From Telmatactis stephensoni (lineage: Eukaryota > Cnidaria > Anthozoa > Actiniaria > Isophelliidae), in assembly GCA_029948255.1 (NCBI GenBank), contig JALIZF010001917.1, positions 1,364,001-1,428,000 on the forward strand: a DNA stretch of 64,000 nucleotides, written 5' to 3'. The notes under the pieces are model-generated. The model was given only the letters and a program-made list of their open reading frames with translations. It made no database searches and was not told the DNA's origin. This document shows, one piece after another, positions 13,901-28,375 of the stretch (the first letter of the stretch is position 1; every line of letters begins with the position of its first letter). The translations under genes and the position numbers were made by a program.

Positions 13901-14254
13901 GTAAAACATGAAAATGTAATGTGCGTTAGAAGGAGAGTGGTCGAGCAGTTCCACTAGGAACTGCTCTAGGTCTGAGAGCATGCTCTCCAAAAACGCAGAT
14001 TCATTGGTGAATGCTAACATGATTATCGGTCCTTTTATATCTGTTGGCTGTCCCCTCTTGTATGTTAGCAACCCCTTAGTAGTTTGCAGACTAAATCCTG
14101 GGGCTTCATCTCCGGGTTTTAGCGATGGGATGGGAGCTGCATGTAATGCCCAGCTTGTGAGCCACACCAAGAAAACTAAGCTCAATCCGACTTTCTCAAA
14201 ATGCTTCATTTTTAGCTTCTCGAACAGCCACGTCCACACACTCAAAACTGACAA
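6463..14254 (-). CDS. Secreted PNGase F-like protein with PA and thioredoxin-like regions
   Basis: Likely a secreted or lumenal peptide:N-glycosidase F-like protein, a family that cleaves Asn-linked glycans. Exons: 14254-13803, about 11557-11437, 10577-10381, 10018-9723, 9472-9345, 9093-8928, 7996-7845 and 7014-6463. Junctions from the second listed exon onward close in frame. Exon 1 ends two bases into a codon while the next listed exon seems to start in phase 0, so a small linking exon is missing from this model. A signal peptide (MKHFEKVGLSLVFLVW...) follows an alternative upstream Met. PGDEAPGFSLQTTKG resembles peroxiredoxin/thioredoxin folds. The 10018 exon is PA-domain-like (GAVGVIFVGKD). 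The rest resembles PNGase F: CTHWDHV, a RRSTSWIT segment, and IITGHGRDNNDCAGNC near the C-terminus. Length is about 690 aa. Activity is unproven: the GHG motif region has CAGNC where I recall CAEFC. Confidence 0.72.
7388..7677. mobile_element. MITE-like element (GGCG-TTACAC family) in intron
   Basis: Ends CTAAAGGCGTTGTTACACCG and the inverted GTGTAACAGAGCCTTAAG bound about 290 bp with no coding content, in the last intron of the PNGase F-like gene. The termini resemble those of the hairpin at 46225-46397, which suggests one family. Confidence 0.55.
8059..8489. mobile_element. MITE with long TIRs and 10-bp target duplication
   Basis: The element at 8069-8479 begins TAGTCCAGACCCAGGCCTC and ends with its reverse complement. 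The terminal inverted repeats extend about 125 bp each. It is flanked by identical direct repeats GGTCCTTCAA at 8059-8068 and 8480-8489, read as a target-site duplication. Long TIRs with a 9-10 bp duplication suggest a Mutator-like origin (inference). The interior minus-strand ORF (8343-8146) is 65 aa with no confident homology. Confidence 0.8.
8578..8787. repeat. Dispersed palindromic repeat, family A copy 2 (compound)
   Basis: Contains two start-type ends (GTTTTCGTATGACTAGGAAAA near 8581 and TTTCGTATGACTGTGAAAA near 8650) and one inverted end (CTCACACGAAAACAAC near 8770). GGTTACCGCACGGCACGG motifs lie between. It looks like a partial plus a fuller copy in tandem. Confidence 0.6.
10898..10975. 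repeat. (GA)n microsatellite
   Basis: Uninterrupted GA dinucleotide run of about 78 bp in an intron of the PNGase F-like gene. It produces spurious Ser-Leu ORFs. Confidence 0.95.
11700..11865. repeat. Short tandem repeat, unit about 47 bp
   Basis: Three to four imperfect units of the form GGGGAGGGG-CATTTTAACAC-TGAAATAAAAGCC lie in an intron just upstream (in gene direction) of the 11557 exon. Non-coding. Confidence 0.7.
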
Positions 14255-16566
14255 GGAACAAGATGAAGTATGTTTTTATAATCTGCGCATGGAAAATGAT
14301 ATCCCGAACTATTGTAAGCATGTCAAAATTATGAACAAAATGACAACAATAGAGATGCAAAGTGTCGCGTTGATTGGACCTCCTGGAGTAGGCTATGACA
14401 CTTTGGTATAGTCAATATTTGATGACATCTATGTATCATCTAAGCTTATTCGGCACACATGGAATTTAGAAAAAAAGCAATCTTCCGGGCATCCTGCTGG
14501 CTCTGCATTCCCAAGGGATTAAGGATTTGTTTGGCAACCAGTCCAGATTCTGATACAACCACAAAACTTCACCTTTTATAGAGATTAGCGATCATCGTTA
14601 TACTATCGGTGTCGCAAAGAATGCAAACTCCTGGATGTAGATTGATAAATTCTACCAAAATCTTGCGAAATAAAACTAAGAAAGCAAATTCCTCGTCTGT
14701 GACCTTGCGAGGTTAAAGTGGACAGTAAAACAATGAACAATAGCAATAAATCTTCTACGGTCGTCGGTCATGTGATTTCAAGATGACGTCATTACTGGCC
14801 TTCTATTAGCCACCTGAAGAGAGCCGTCGCTTCGTGCGATTTCGTGGCTCTACAAACTAGTTTAGAAGGACAACTTGTCATTAAATCGTCCATTATGTCA
14901 ACTTAACTAATACCACGCTTCCTGTTCTGATCGAAAGTTTGATTTGGGTCGTAACAGCAGACACGCGAATTTGAAGGCTTGCTGATTGTGGTTGTTAGCG
15001 GTGTCTTTGAAGGCAACCGTTACAGTATTCTAAAATGGGAAAATGTATGCCTCGAAAGTCATTCCTTTTCTCTTTTCCATTCCCTTTTTAATTGTTTTTC
15101 TCATTGATCGTGATTTTTTCGGATTGCGAAATCAAAGATTTCGTCTCGAGATTTGTTCGTCATGGGATCAGTTAAACTAGGAGTTAAACATTTATTTTGT
15201 GTAAGACAAAAATTTACTTGACCAGGACAAAAACGGATTTCCGCTTGAAGCCCTTCCACACGACCATTCAAAGTTTCCATGACAAATTTTCTTTGATATA
15301 AAATAACTTTAAATGTAAAATTGTTCGTGTAGATGGGAAAGAAGTGTGCAGGAAGGGGCCCGTTTATTTGGCTCTTCTCCTACCAGGAACGAAAAAGAAG
15401 ATCTTTTTGTCCTGAGCCGAAAGTTGTCGCGTGACGACTCAAGAACCTTGGACGAACTACCTGACTAAATTCCTAGTATTGTTCGTGAGTTGTCTAGTAT
15501 TCAGAGAATTCACGACAAGCCAGAACAAGCTCTGTAGTCGCGTGAATATCACTTATCCGTTGTGTCCATATCAGTTGTCAATAATGATGTCCTTGATTAC
15601 AACTGAGATAACAGTATCTTGGATTACTGTAACAGTTGAGAGGCTACAGATAGTTTGAAACATTTTGAAATATAAAAGGAAAATTATGTTTTAATAGATC
15701 GAATAAAAACCTCACTGGAGATCAAACTGATAGACGACGTAGTCCGATTTAGTGAAAGTACAAAATTAAGAACTACTCGTTATTGTTTGCTGTTTGAGGT
15801 GAGGTAAATAAATTTGCAGCGAGGGAATTGAGGTATAACATGTCTGGAGGTGTCATTACTGAAAGGCGGAAGAAGAAAGGAACTTGCGTCGATCTTACAA
15901 AAAGGGGTCCGAATCTCATTACTTCTGTGGCAACAATCCCAAAACCAGACCAGAGGAATAATTATTTTCCCCTGACCAGACTTAGTGTAACTTGTGAAGT
16001 TGCATGGAGTTTTTTTCTCTTGTGAGGTACGTAAAAATCCTTAGGGCGCCAGCCACAATCTTCACAACAATTTTTAAACATATTTTGCCATATTTTTTTG
16101 TCATATTAACTGTGATCCTGTAATAATTCATGAGACAGCGTGATACTTTAGTGGGACCAATGTTTGTGTGAAGAGAATCATAATGAATCTTGTGCGTCCA
16201 TCGCTAATAAACATACCCTACACTTTGTGAAAACTGAAGCTGTCCAACCGTCTATTTTTTATAATTCCACGATTTTTTGCATACAAGAAGTGAATGATTT
16301 TGGCGTTAAAATAGCACATTTTGAGTGATAGTGAAGTGGAAAGAAATTAGCAGCAAACGTCTTTCACGAGGCAGGTGAAAACTCATCCACAAATAAAAAC
16401 ATCCAGCCAGCAAATGATAACAATAGAATGTGAGATTACTTGACGGTAATCTATTATGTATGCTCGTTGATTGTGTCATGGGTTAAGAGTGAAAAACCCG
16501 CTTTGTACAAGCGGAAGAACTTTCTTCAATTGAGAGCATAATTCGGAAGTTTTTAAGGAAACCATC
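14255..16566. other. Intergenic between divergent genes, no gene seen
   Basis: Separates the PNGase F-like gene (minus) from the plus-strand ORF at 16567. ORFs here are short and carry no recognisable motif. Promoters of both flanking genes should lie here, but I see no diagnostic element. Confidence 0.5.
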
Positions 16567-17082
16567 ATGAGATGTCGTTTACACACTCCAAAGTCACCAT
16601 ATTTTTTTCGACCATCGTTGTTACACCTCGTTTTTCTACTCGCATTTGTACTATTGGTATACAGATGGATTCTCATGAGATTTGAAAAAGTTAGTCAGCT
16701 AAGCATGAAGCCACTGGATGATGTGCTGGACTGGAACATCACCAAATTTCAAGAGGAGCATTCTCATGACTTCATGATTTTCAGACGACAAACCGTCGCA
16801 AATAATTATGGAGATTTTTCTTGTACATCTTCGATACGATGGCGAAAGTGTGCATTCCAAGTGGACGAGATAATTCAAGCTACACAGCTGTGTGAAGCGT
16901 ACGGTGGCGTATGCAAAGCGTTTATTTTGACAGCAGAAAAGGGAAAACTTGTAGCATATCTCAAGCACAGTGTTAGAAAGTTAGAAACAAACAGAAACGC
17001 AGCGTTATTTGTCAAGAAATTGTATCTGCCGACTCTTGAAACGATTCGGGAACTCGTTCGAGAATCAGCGGCGAAACAATAA
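16567..17082 (+). CDS. Predicted single-exon type II membrane protein, unknown family
   Basis: 171-codon uninterrupted ORF from ATG at 16567 to TAA at 17080. The start follows an AAACCATC context. I do not recognise the family. Residues 1-17 are basic and probably cytoplasmic; about 18-37 (LLHLVFLLAFVLLVYRW) form one hydrophobic signal-anchor. The rest would be lumenal or extracellular, with one N-glycosylation sequon (NIT) and four cysteines. The pattern C-x3-GGVCKAFILT with a following YLKHS loosely recalls PAN/apple-type domains, but this is weak. An AATAAA overlaps the stop region. It could be a fragment of a larger spliced gene or a chance ORF, although its length and clean membrane topology favour a real gene. 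Confidence 0.5.
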   Translation: MRCRLHTPKSPYFFRPSLLHLVFLLAFVLLVYRWILMRFEKVSQLSMKPLDDVLDWNITKFQEEHSHDFMIFRRQTVANNYGDFSCTSSIRWRKCAFQVDEIIQATQLCEAYGGVCKAFILTAEKGKLVAYLKHSVRKLETNRNAALFVKKLYLPTLETIRELVRESAAKQ

Positions 17083-18575
17083 ACCTTATACCCTGCGTAC
17101 AAAACTTTACATCCAGAAATACAAAGAGTACTGAATGCTTCAAGATAAACTGGACGATGTTATATGTACACCGTTATGTGGTCGGAACTTGGGGAAAATA
17201 TAGGCGCCGATCAATTAGTTTTACTTCAAAGTCACACTGAAATGTATTTAAAAAATTATGACATACTTAATTTATCCCGTAGATGAATGTTACAATAATA
17301 TCGATGCTAGATAGACAAACCACAGAGACAGTATTGAATGCATTAGACCCACACACTGTTTCAATAAGAGGAAATTCAATGCAAGAGTATTTAAAAAACA
17401 GATATTACCAAGGTCTCAGCGATGACAATTTGATTTATAAAGCGCATTTGACTTATTCGTGAAAAATTGAACTTCAATCTTATGATCTACAAACGCGTTT
17501 CAAGCGACATGGGGATTGAAAAAGCGCGCGAAAAACAAAGGCGGGACGCGCGGCGCAATTTCTCCACCGGCTCGTATAAGTTTCGATATCGTAAAAAGTT
17601 TTAACGTTTTCGACTCTCCGCACAATTAAGGACGATAGCGTCCCTTTCTCAAAGTAGTTCGAGCGATCTGGAGATTGTTTTAAAACTGGAGATTGTTTTT
17701 ACAATTTTGCGGCGACAACTGCTGCGTGCAGTGTGGACGAGACACGCAAACTTCTCTATAAAACATCTGGTCCCGTTTAATTCAGAGTACTCGCAAATCC
17801 AAAAAGTAACAGAGTTTTTCCGAGGGTTTACAACTATTTTAGCCTTTTTTAAACTGAAGCGAGAACTACAAGTTTATTTGAGGAAATGTCTTTTAGTTTA
17901 CAATCAAATGTTTGTTGCAAGCAGCTTTGTGACTACTAGTAAGTTGCACTTTGTGAAGCGGGGCCCGAGTCCGCTTAGTTCGAAAGACGATTAGCGTTAT
18001 TATAAATAACCCAGGATTTAAAATAAGTTAAAATAGAATAACTGTAATTAAAAGAAAATAACTAAAGAAAACTATTGATTTCAACCCAAGATTAACTCTA
18101 ATCGCCCTTCAAACATTCAAACAACTGAACCCTGAAGTTCACTTTAATGTACAAATAAATATCTTGACTGATAAATAGCCGAACAGCATTCTTTTTACTA
18201 GTAATTTAAACTGTAAGTAATCTTCCGTAATGGATATAATAATCAGTTTACACTAAGATTAAGGGGTAAAACAGTACGATAACGGCATGCAGTTCGTTCC
18301 CAGCTGGAACAGTTCGATACACATCATGTTTAGAATGTTCAGACAACATGTGAGCCATGCAAAAGGCTATTGGGTGTTTAGCTGGAAATGGGTTACTATA
18401 TAACAATATAATTGTCTGGAATGATGCTGGTATTATGTCTATAACTGAGAATCAACGGTCGCCGGAATTGATAACATCATTATATTTTCTCTCTTGAAAT
18501 GTGTTTTCAATAATTAAACCAATGTATTTACACGTTTTGGGTTTTAAGTCTGCTATCTCATATGTGTTTTCTCTT
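17083..18575. other. Intergenic, no gene seen
   Basis: AT-rich DNA between the 16567 ORF and the 3' end of CFAP141. The 95-codon ORF at 17707-17994 has no recognisable motif and is not called. Confidence 0.5.
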
Positions 18576-20426
18576 CTAAACTCGTTTAATGTAAAACGCT
18601 TTTCCTATTTCGTTGAGCTCTTTTTCTTGCTGCCTTTTTTCTTCTTCAAACAGTTTCTTCAACTTTGCTCTTCGAACCTGACAAAAAATAATAATAATAG
18701 TTACAACAGATAAGATTTTTATCACTTGATTGTTTATAGAGTAAGGAACCACTTGTGATATCGACCAAGTATGAAAATTATAATCCCTGCGACTGTGTGG
18801 TCTCTCAGTTATCTATATGCGCTCTTATCATAACGAGATTTTAGTGATATCATCTACAATTCAGAAATGAGTGAAATGTATATCAGATCTTCCTATTAAA
18901 TTAACCATCCAGGGACATTAAGGACCTCTATGTGAAAGAAAATTGCGGTTAGCTTGATCTAATCTGAGGTAAGGCTTCAAACATGTTCAATTGAAAGCAA
19001 TCTAGGAAGAGCATCGAAGAAATATCACGAAAGTTCGATTCTCGTTTGGTTCTCATTCTATTATAGCCTCAACTTACCAATACAACCTCTCTGTTTGTAC
19101 ATTTTAATTCTTCTTTTCTTGATTCTGATTCTGACTTTTGTCGACGTTTTTCACTTTTCTGTGCAAATCAGAGAAAACAAAATTATTCAAAAGAAGAGGA
19201 AATTGAAAAAAAAAGAGGAAATGGGAATGAAACTGCTACTCCATGTAAAAGCCAAATCTCCCCTACTCAAACCATGGCAACCAAAAGGAAGAGTGACAAG
19301 GACTGTCCATATTTAAAATACAAGGACACGAACGTTCCCAAATAACTGTACAGCATATATAGGCCACACTGAACTAAACATCTTATATCCAAGCTCGTCG
19401 ATAAATCAATCCTGTACGTAAATGAAAAAGAATTATGCAGTACCTCGTCCAAATTCGAGAGCCACACAGATCGCTCAAAATCTTTTGCAAGTCTGCAAGA
19501 CAAGAAGCCATAAAGGTGAGTTTATAGCGTGCTCTTCACTAACTGGCAATAGTATCAACTATGGCAAATGTACTTACAATGCCTCCTCGTTCATTCTTGA
19601 AGCCATAAGTTCATCCGTCTACAATAAAAGATGCACAGTGAGGTCCACAATGAGTCAATTTTTTGGTAAGATTTTGAGAGTCGCAAGCATAAAAATAGTA
19701 ATTTAAAATGATGTCAAAGAATTAAAATCAACGAAAGAGATTTTCAGTCACCTAAACTTTGAATGGTACAGGTTAAGCCGGCCAGCGATACACGCCGCAG
19801 TTTTTTTTCCAATGGCAATTAGAACAAAATTACTGTGCATCATGTCTCGTTACAAATTAATTTGTTGCAGAAATTAATTGCAAGAGTTTGCATTTTTCTC
19901 TGCGACATTTTGAATATTCTAATATTGCATGACTCGCATTGAATGGCAGTTGCAGAATGACAATAGACGCAATTTTCTCTACAACAAAATCATAAATTGC
20001 AGTGTTTATCGTTCGCTTTAGTAATAAAATCTTGCAGTGAAATTAGTAAGCAAGTCTCTGAAAACTCAAATTAAACGGATTCAGCATTTACTTTGATGCA
20101 AAATTAATTTTGCTACTCACAAATGCACATAAACAGAAACTGACTTTTTTTGTGTTTTTCAGTTACTTAAATGTAGGTCCGTTTGCTTTTATGAAGAAAA
20201 AGACTCTGAACCAAAAACGTTTGTCTTGGGGTTTTCACTAATTTACTATAGCAATTTTATAATTGTAACTAAATATTTACTAGCTCCATTAACAACTACA
20301 CAACAGTAAACATGCTAAACTTACCTGAATTCGAGCGTTTTGACTGACTAAAGCTTTCTTCAGCATTTTAGTGTTGGGATTAAAAACCTCAAAACGGTAA
20401 CTTGTAGTAAGAAGTCTCTCAGTCAT
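18576..20426 (-). CDS. CFAP141: CFAP141 (C1orf189) homologue, small ciliary/axonemal protein
   Basis: CFAP141 is a small microtubule inner protein of motile cilia and flagella. Four exons join in frame to about 97 residues: 20426-20325, 19618-19578, 19492-19444 and 18677-18576 (human about 101 aa). The C-terminal block VRRAKLKKLFEEEKRQQEKE followed by LNEIGKAFYIKRV lines up with the human C-terminus, which ends ELNQMGKAFYVERF. The N-terminal exon begins MTERLLTTSYRFEVF and is divergent. The exon 1 ATG gives the only open start. The protein is charged and helical with no signal or membrane segment. Its exons are too short to stand out as ORFs, so it is easily missed. Its presence implies an organism with motile cilia or flagellated sperm. 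Confidence 0.85.
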
Positions 20427-21040
20427 CTTGACGACAATGAAAAACGCCGGACAAAAACTGAAGAATTACACTTTTGAAGTTGAGTCAAGTAGTGAGGCTT
20501 ATAAACACGAGTCTCAATTGATAAATAAATATACTCATTAAAGCAGTTACCATGGTGAAGATAAACGAACCATAACTATAAGTACACAATTAACAATAGA
20601 GTGCTTTATTATGAAACTGATTATTACTTGACAAACAATAAAGCAACGCTTGAGTGTTGGCTTTGGACTCCCACGATGAGAGTATTAAAAATCACCCAAG
20701 TAAAACGAAAAACATAATGGAATGAGTAGAGAATAGGAAGCTCAAAAACTAATATTGCGCATTTCAACCATGATATAAACAAGATGATATAGTACCAAAA
20801 TTAAATGTCTCGCGGTTCATCGGCTAGCAAAGATACAAAACCCTAAATGCTGAAAGTTCAGAACTCATGTCTTTTTATTTTCGAGAAAATTATTTTTAAA
20901 ATCAGATTATTTGTAAAATTACCTTTATACTACATGTAGTACTTTTTCTCTCTGTATCGTCCTTAGTAAGAGGGAATTTTTTTTCTATATGGATTTGCTC
21001 TTTTGTTTAGAAAATACAGTCATACAACGAGTTGTGCCGT

Positions 21041-21216
21041 ATAGACCTTTTCAGCTTCGTTGTTTGTTTTCCCATTTCAGACCACGTGATGTTACTCTTG
21101 GGATTTAATTCTTTCATGTGTTAATATTTATCATGTTCATCATAAAAGAACAATTATCAAGGGAATGTCACGTGGTCTGAAATGGGCAATTTGCATACGA
21201 AGCTGAAAAGGTCTAT
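21041..21216. mobile_element. Palindromic MITE-like element
   Basis: Termini ATAGACCTTTTCAGCTTCGT and its exact reverse complement. A second inverted block lies inside (CCATTTCAGACCACGTGATG and its near reverse complement). About 175 bp, no coding content. Confidence 0.8.
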
Positions 21217-21232
21217 TGGTTTGTACTAGAGT

Positions 21233-21233
21233 C

Positions 21234-21269
<36 letters not shown>

Positions 21270-21277
21270 CCATCACT
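21233..21277. repeat. (ATC)n microsatellite
   Basis: Run of about 14 ATC trinucleotides directly after the hairpin element. Confidence 0.9.
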
Positions 21278-21431
21278 ATTTTAACGAAGAGATACCGTCT
21301 GAACGAAATGGAAGTTCAGAATTCCTTACACGTTCTTGACAGACTATCTTCAGGGTGGAACTAAGATTACACCATGATATCTTTAGCACTTCCAAACATA
21401 GACCTTGTTCGTGTGTAGTAGTTACAAAACA

Positions 21432-25577
<4,146 letters not shown>

Positions 25578-25750
25578 TTTATGTCAAGAAGATTACTTTG
25601 AAAATTTTATTTGACATATTAATTTCAAAATGTCAACAAAAACAATTTTCCGCCATCTTGAAAAACCCGCGCATAGCATATGTTCACATCGCGCACTCAC
25701 CAATATTTACACCACTGGCCTGTAATAGTGAGCCTGCGATAAAATTCAAG
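25578..25750. promoter_or_regulatory. Bidirectional RNF32/TSN promoter
   Basis: 173 bp separate the two divergent start codons. The TSN start lies in CAAGATGGCGG, and an inverted CCGCCATCTTG is at about 25650. Both resemble YY1/TISU elements that drive housekeeping genes with short 5' UTRs. Shared promoter function is inferred from geometry. Confidence 0.7.
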
Positions 25751-27800
25751 ATGGCGGACGAAGCGAGCAGAAATGAAACAAGGGATGTCCATTCAATGTT
25801 TTCTGATATTCAAAGCCATTTCTCAGATGATCAAGAGATAAGGGAGGTGAGTTCATGTCGAAGGTTGTATTGGTTAGTCTCAGGCCTCTAGACAGAATTG
25901 CACACTTATAATATAATGATATAAACTGCCTGGCATGCAGGCTGTCTGCGTTCGAAGGCCGACCCGCGCATTTTAATTTTTAAAGCATTAATGAACTCTC
26001 TGTCTATAAATCGAATATAAAGCCGTCAGAAATCCTCAGTAAAAGGGTTGGGACTCCATGGGATTTCGGTGCGTCTACTGTACGCCAAGTGCGTGACAAC
26101 TGTGACATGGAGTAGTTTGGAGTGCATGGGTCACTAATAAATGGACGCATTGTTCTCATGTAATATTAATGTTTGAAATTGACGTCGTTTAGAAAATACG
26201 AGTAGCAGTACGCACACTTGAGCAAACAGCAAGAGAAGTACTTGCAGTCATGCAAGGAGCTCATCAAAACCCTAGTACAGAAGGTAAGAGTTGTACTAGC
26301 TATATCCACACTTGTCACCCTTGCAGTTTAGTCTTGTCACGCAATCGACAATGGAGCGTTGCATGACGAGACAAAATACAGCTGCATGGGAGAATACGTC
26401 CTCACTAGTCTTGATAAATTTGAATTTCCTCTCCATTTCCACACCTTACTGAGACAAAAGTAACTCACCATTGTAGTGTTGAGGAGAAAAAAGCTGTAGC
26501 CAAAAAAAAAGATGTAGTCATTTTGAACCCCATTATGTCTAATTACACCTTTATTTTACATGTAAAAGGTATCAAAAAGATATGTAGTAAAGGCAGAGAA
26601 ATGCTAAAAGGTGTCAAGGAACAGTATGCAGAAATAGAAAGTAAATTCCCCAAAGGACATTATTACAGGTGCAATTTTAAATGGCTGTGACCCTTTTGTC
26701 TGGCAAGTGTGAAGTTTATCTTTTTTGGTACTTTTCCCCTACTAGATATTGTGATCATTGGAGATTTGTCAACCAAAGACTTACATTCCTGGCAGCATTT
26801 GTTGTATTTCTTGAGAACGAAAAGCTCATTACAAGAGAAGAATTATCAACAATGCTTGGCAGTAAGTATTACATGTAGCATTGTAAAGCCTGGACACACA
26901 ATACAACTTTTTCTGCAACATTGCCAATACATTTCTATCAAGTGTCCACCCCTGCACCAGTTGTGCACCAGTTGCAGAAGTAGAATTCAATCATAAACCT
27001 GCAACTGTTGGAGGGGTAGACACACATTGCAATTTTGTGTTGCATGAAATGTACAAAACTAGTTGTTGTGATATGCCTACAAACTTGTTCCACTTGTATC
27101 TATCTCTTCGCTGACAAACCATTCCAGTCATAAGCAATGTGGAATTGTAAGTGAGTTTAGTCACTGGCTCACAATCACAACAAAATTATATCTAGATGTT
27201 TTCTGAAGGCCCACAGTGGACCTTCAACCATTTCATGAAACGATCTAAAATAGTGCACATCGTTTTTCTTTTTTGCTTTTGTACTGATGAAGTTTTGTTT
27301 GGAATAATTGTAAGCTATGCATGTTCAACATGTTCCATTGTTCACATTTCATTTGATTATTTTGTTCATTTAGTGCATTTAATTTCTAGTACATACAAGT
27401 CAAAGTCAAGGATTTTTTATTGATTTGGATGACTATTTGATGGGAATCCTACAACTAGCTAGTGAATTGGTAAGGCTAAAGTGTTACGATAACGCAGTGG
27501 CCCATTTTGTGGCGTATTTTATTGAAAATCTCATGTGAATAACAATTTTTTTTTATTTTTCAGTCACGACTTGCAGTAAACAGTGTCACAGCAAAAGACT
27601 ACAGTAAACCGTTACGAATAGCCTCGTTCCTGGCTGAATTGGATGCAGGATTTCGTCTGTTAAACTTGAAGAACGATTCACTAAGGAAGAAGTTTGACGG
27701 ACTTAAGTATGACCTCAAAAAGGTTGAAGAAGTTGTTTATGATCTTTCTATTCGTGGACTAAAACCGTCTCAAAATGACGCTGACGCTGAACAAAGCTGA
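25751..27800 (+). CDS. TSN: Translin
   Basis: Translin is an RNA- and ssDNA-binding protein that with TRAX forms the C3PO endoribonuclease complex (siRNA passenger-strand removal, tRNA processing). Six exons join in frame: 25751-25846, 26193-26283, 26569-26668, 26746-26861, 27390-27469 and 27564-27800. They encode about 239 aa (human 228). Matches include YCDHWRFVNQRLTFLAAFVV, a DYLMGILQLASEL segment, the NSVTAGDYSRP counterpart NSVTAKDYSKP, LDAGFRLLNLKNDSLRKK and KKVEEVVYDLSIRG. The N-terminus MADEASRNETRDV is longer than in vertebrates. The start ATG is embedded in a TISU-like CAAGATGGCGG. It shares a promoter region with RNF32 and is tail-to-tail with PPIG. Confidence 0.97.
26320..26392. 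repeat. Short hairpin related to 48206-48275
   Basis: GTCTTGTCACGCAATCGAC and the near-inverted GGAGCGTTGCATGACGAGAC lie in a TSN intron. The same stem (CTCGTCACGCAACGC and GCGTTGCGTGACGA) recurs in the semaphorin gene, so this is a small dispersed palindromic family. Confidence 0.6.
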
Positions 27801-28375
27801 GCCAGTCAGAATGTAAAATAAGCTATGGTATTACATATTGTTACAGTTGATTTTGGAATGTAAATAAAATCGATATCTTCCGTAATTAGCTTCGAGTTAT
27901 TCACCCAAGTAAAAACCGACATCAGTTTTCAACATTAATTTGTTTCAATCCCTTACTTACTACGACCATAAACCTATTTCACGTTTTCAAGGGATGGCTT
28001 CATTGAGTAAGAAGGGTATAGTACTTGCAGTATCACTAGACAAAACCGTGAAAACTCGTCAATGGTTCCTACTACCAGCTATTTACTACAAAAATCCTTA
28101 ATACTTGCACCTAAACAGTTATACATACATTAAGTTTATGTACATCTTAAAATACACGCAATTATGAAAAATTAAAATCCTAATGTCTTGGCATGATGGT
28201 CACGAAAAGAAAATGGTATTGCCTAAATGCTGTACTAGTAGGAAAAATACACTAGATTTCAATTTGAATTTTCGAAAAACAACTACAACAACTAGTGGAT
28301 GTGGTAGGTTGCAGTGGGACTGTCTACAGTCGTTAAGAACATGCTTCTTGCTCTACTGAAAACTTTCACTGAAGC
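27801..28375. other. Tail-to-tail 3' UTR region of TSN and PPIG
   Basis: The 575 bp between the two stop codons includes AATAAA-type signals for TSN (AATGTAAATAAAATCG near 27858). It probably holds both 3' UTRs. No extra gene seen. Confidence 0.6.

Larger units (their letters stand above)
20427..21431. other. Spacer between CFAP141 and RNF32 with repeats
   Basis: About 1 kb between two minus-strand genes. It holds the hairpin element at 21041-21216 and an ATC microsatellite, and probably the CFAP141 promoter. No additional gene is visible. Confidence 0.55.
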
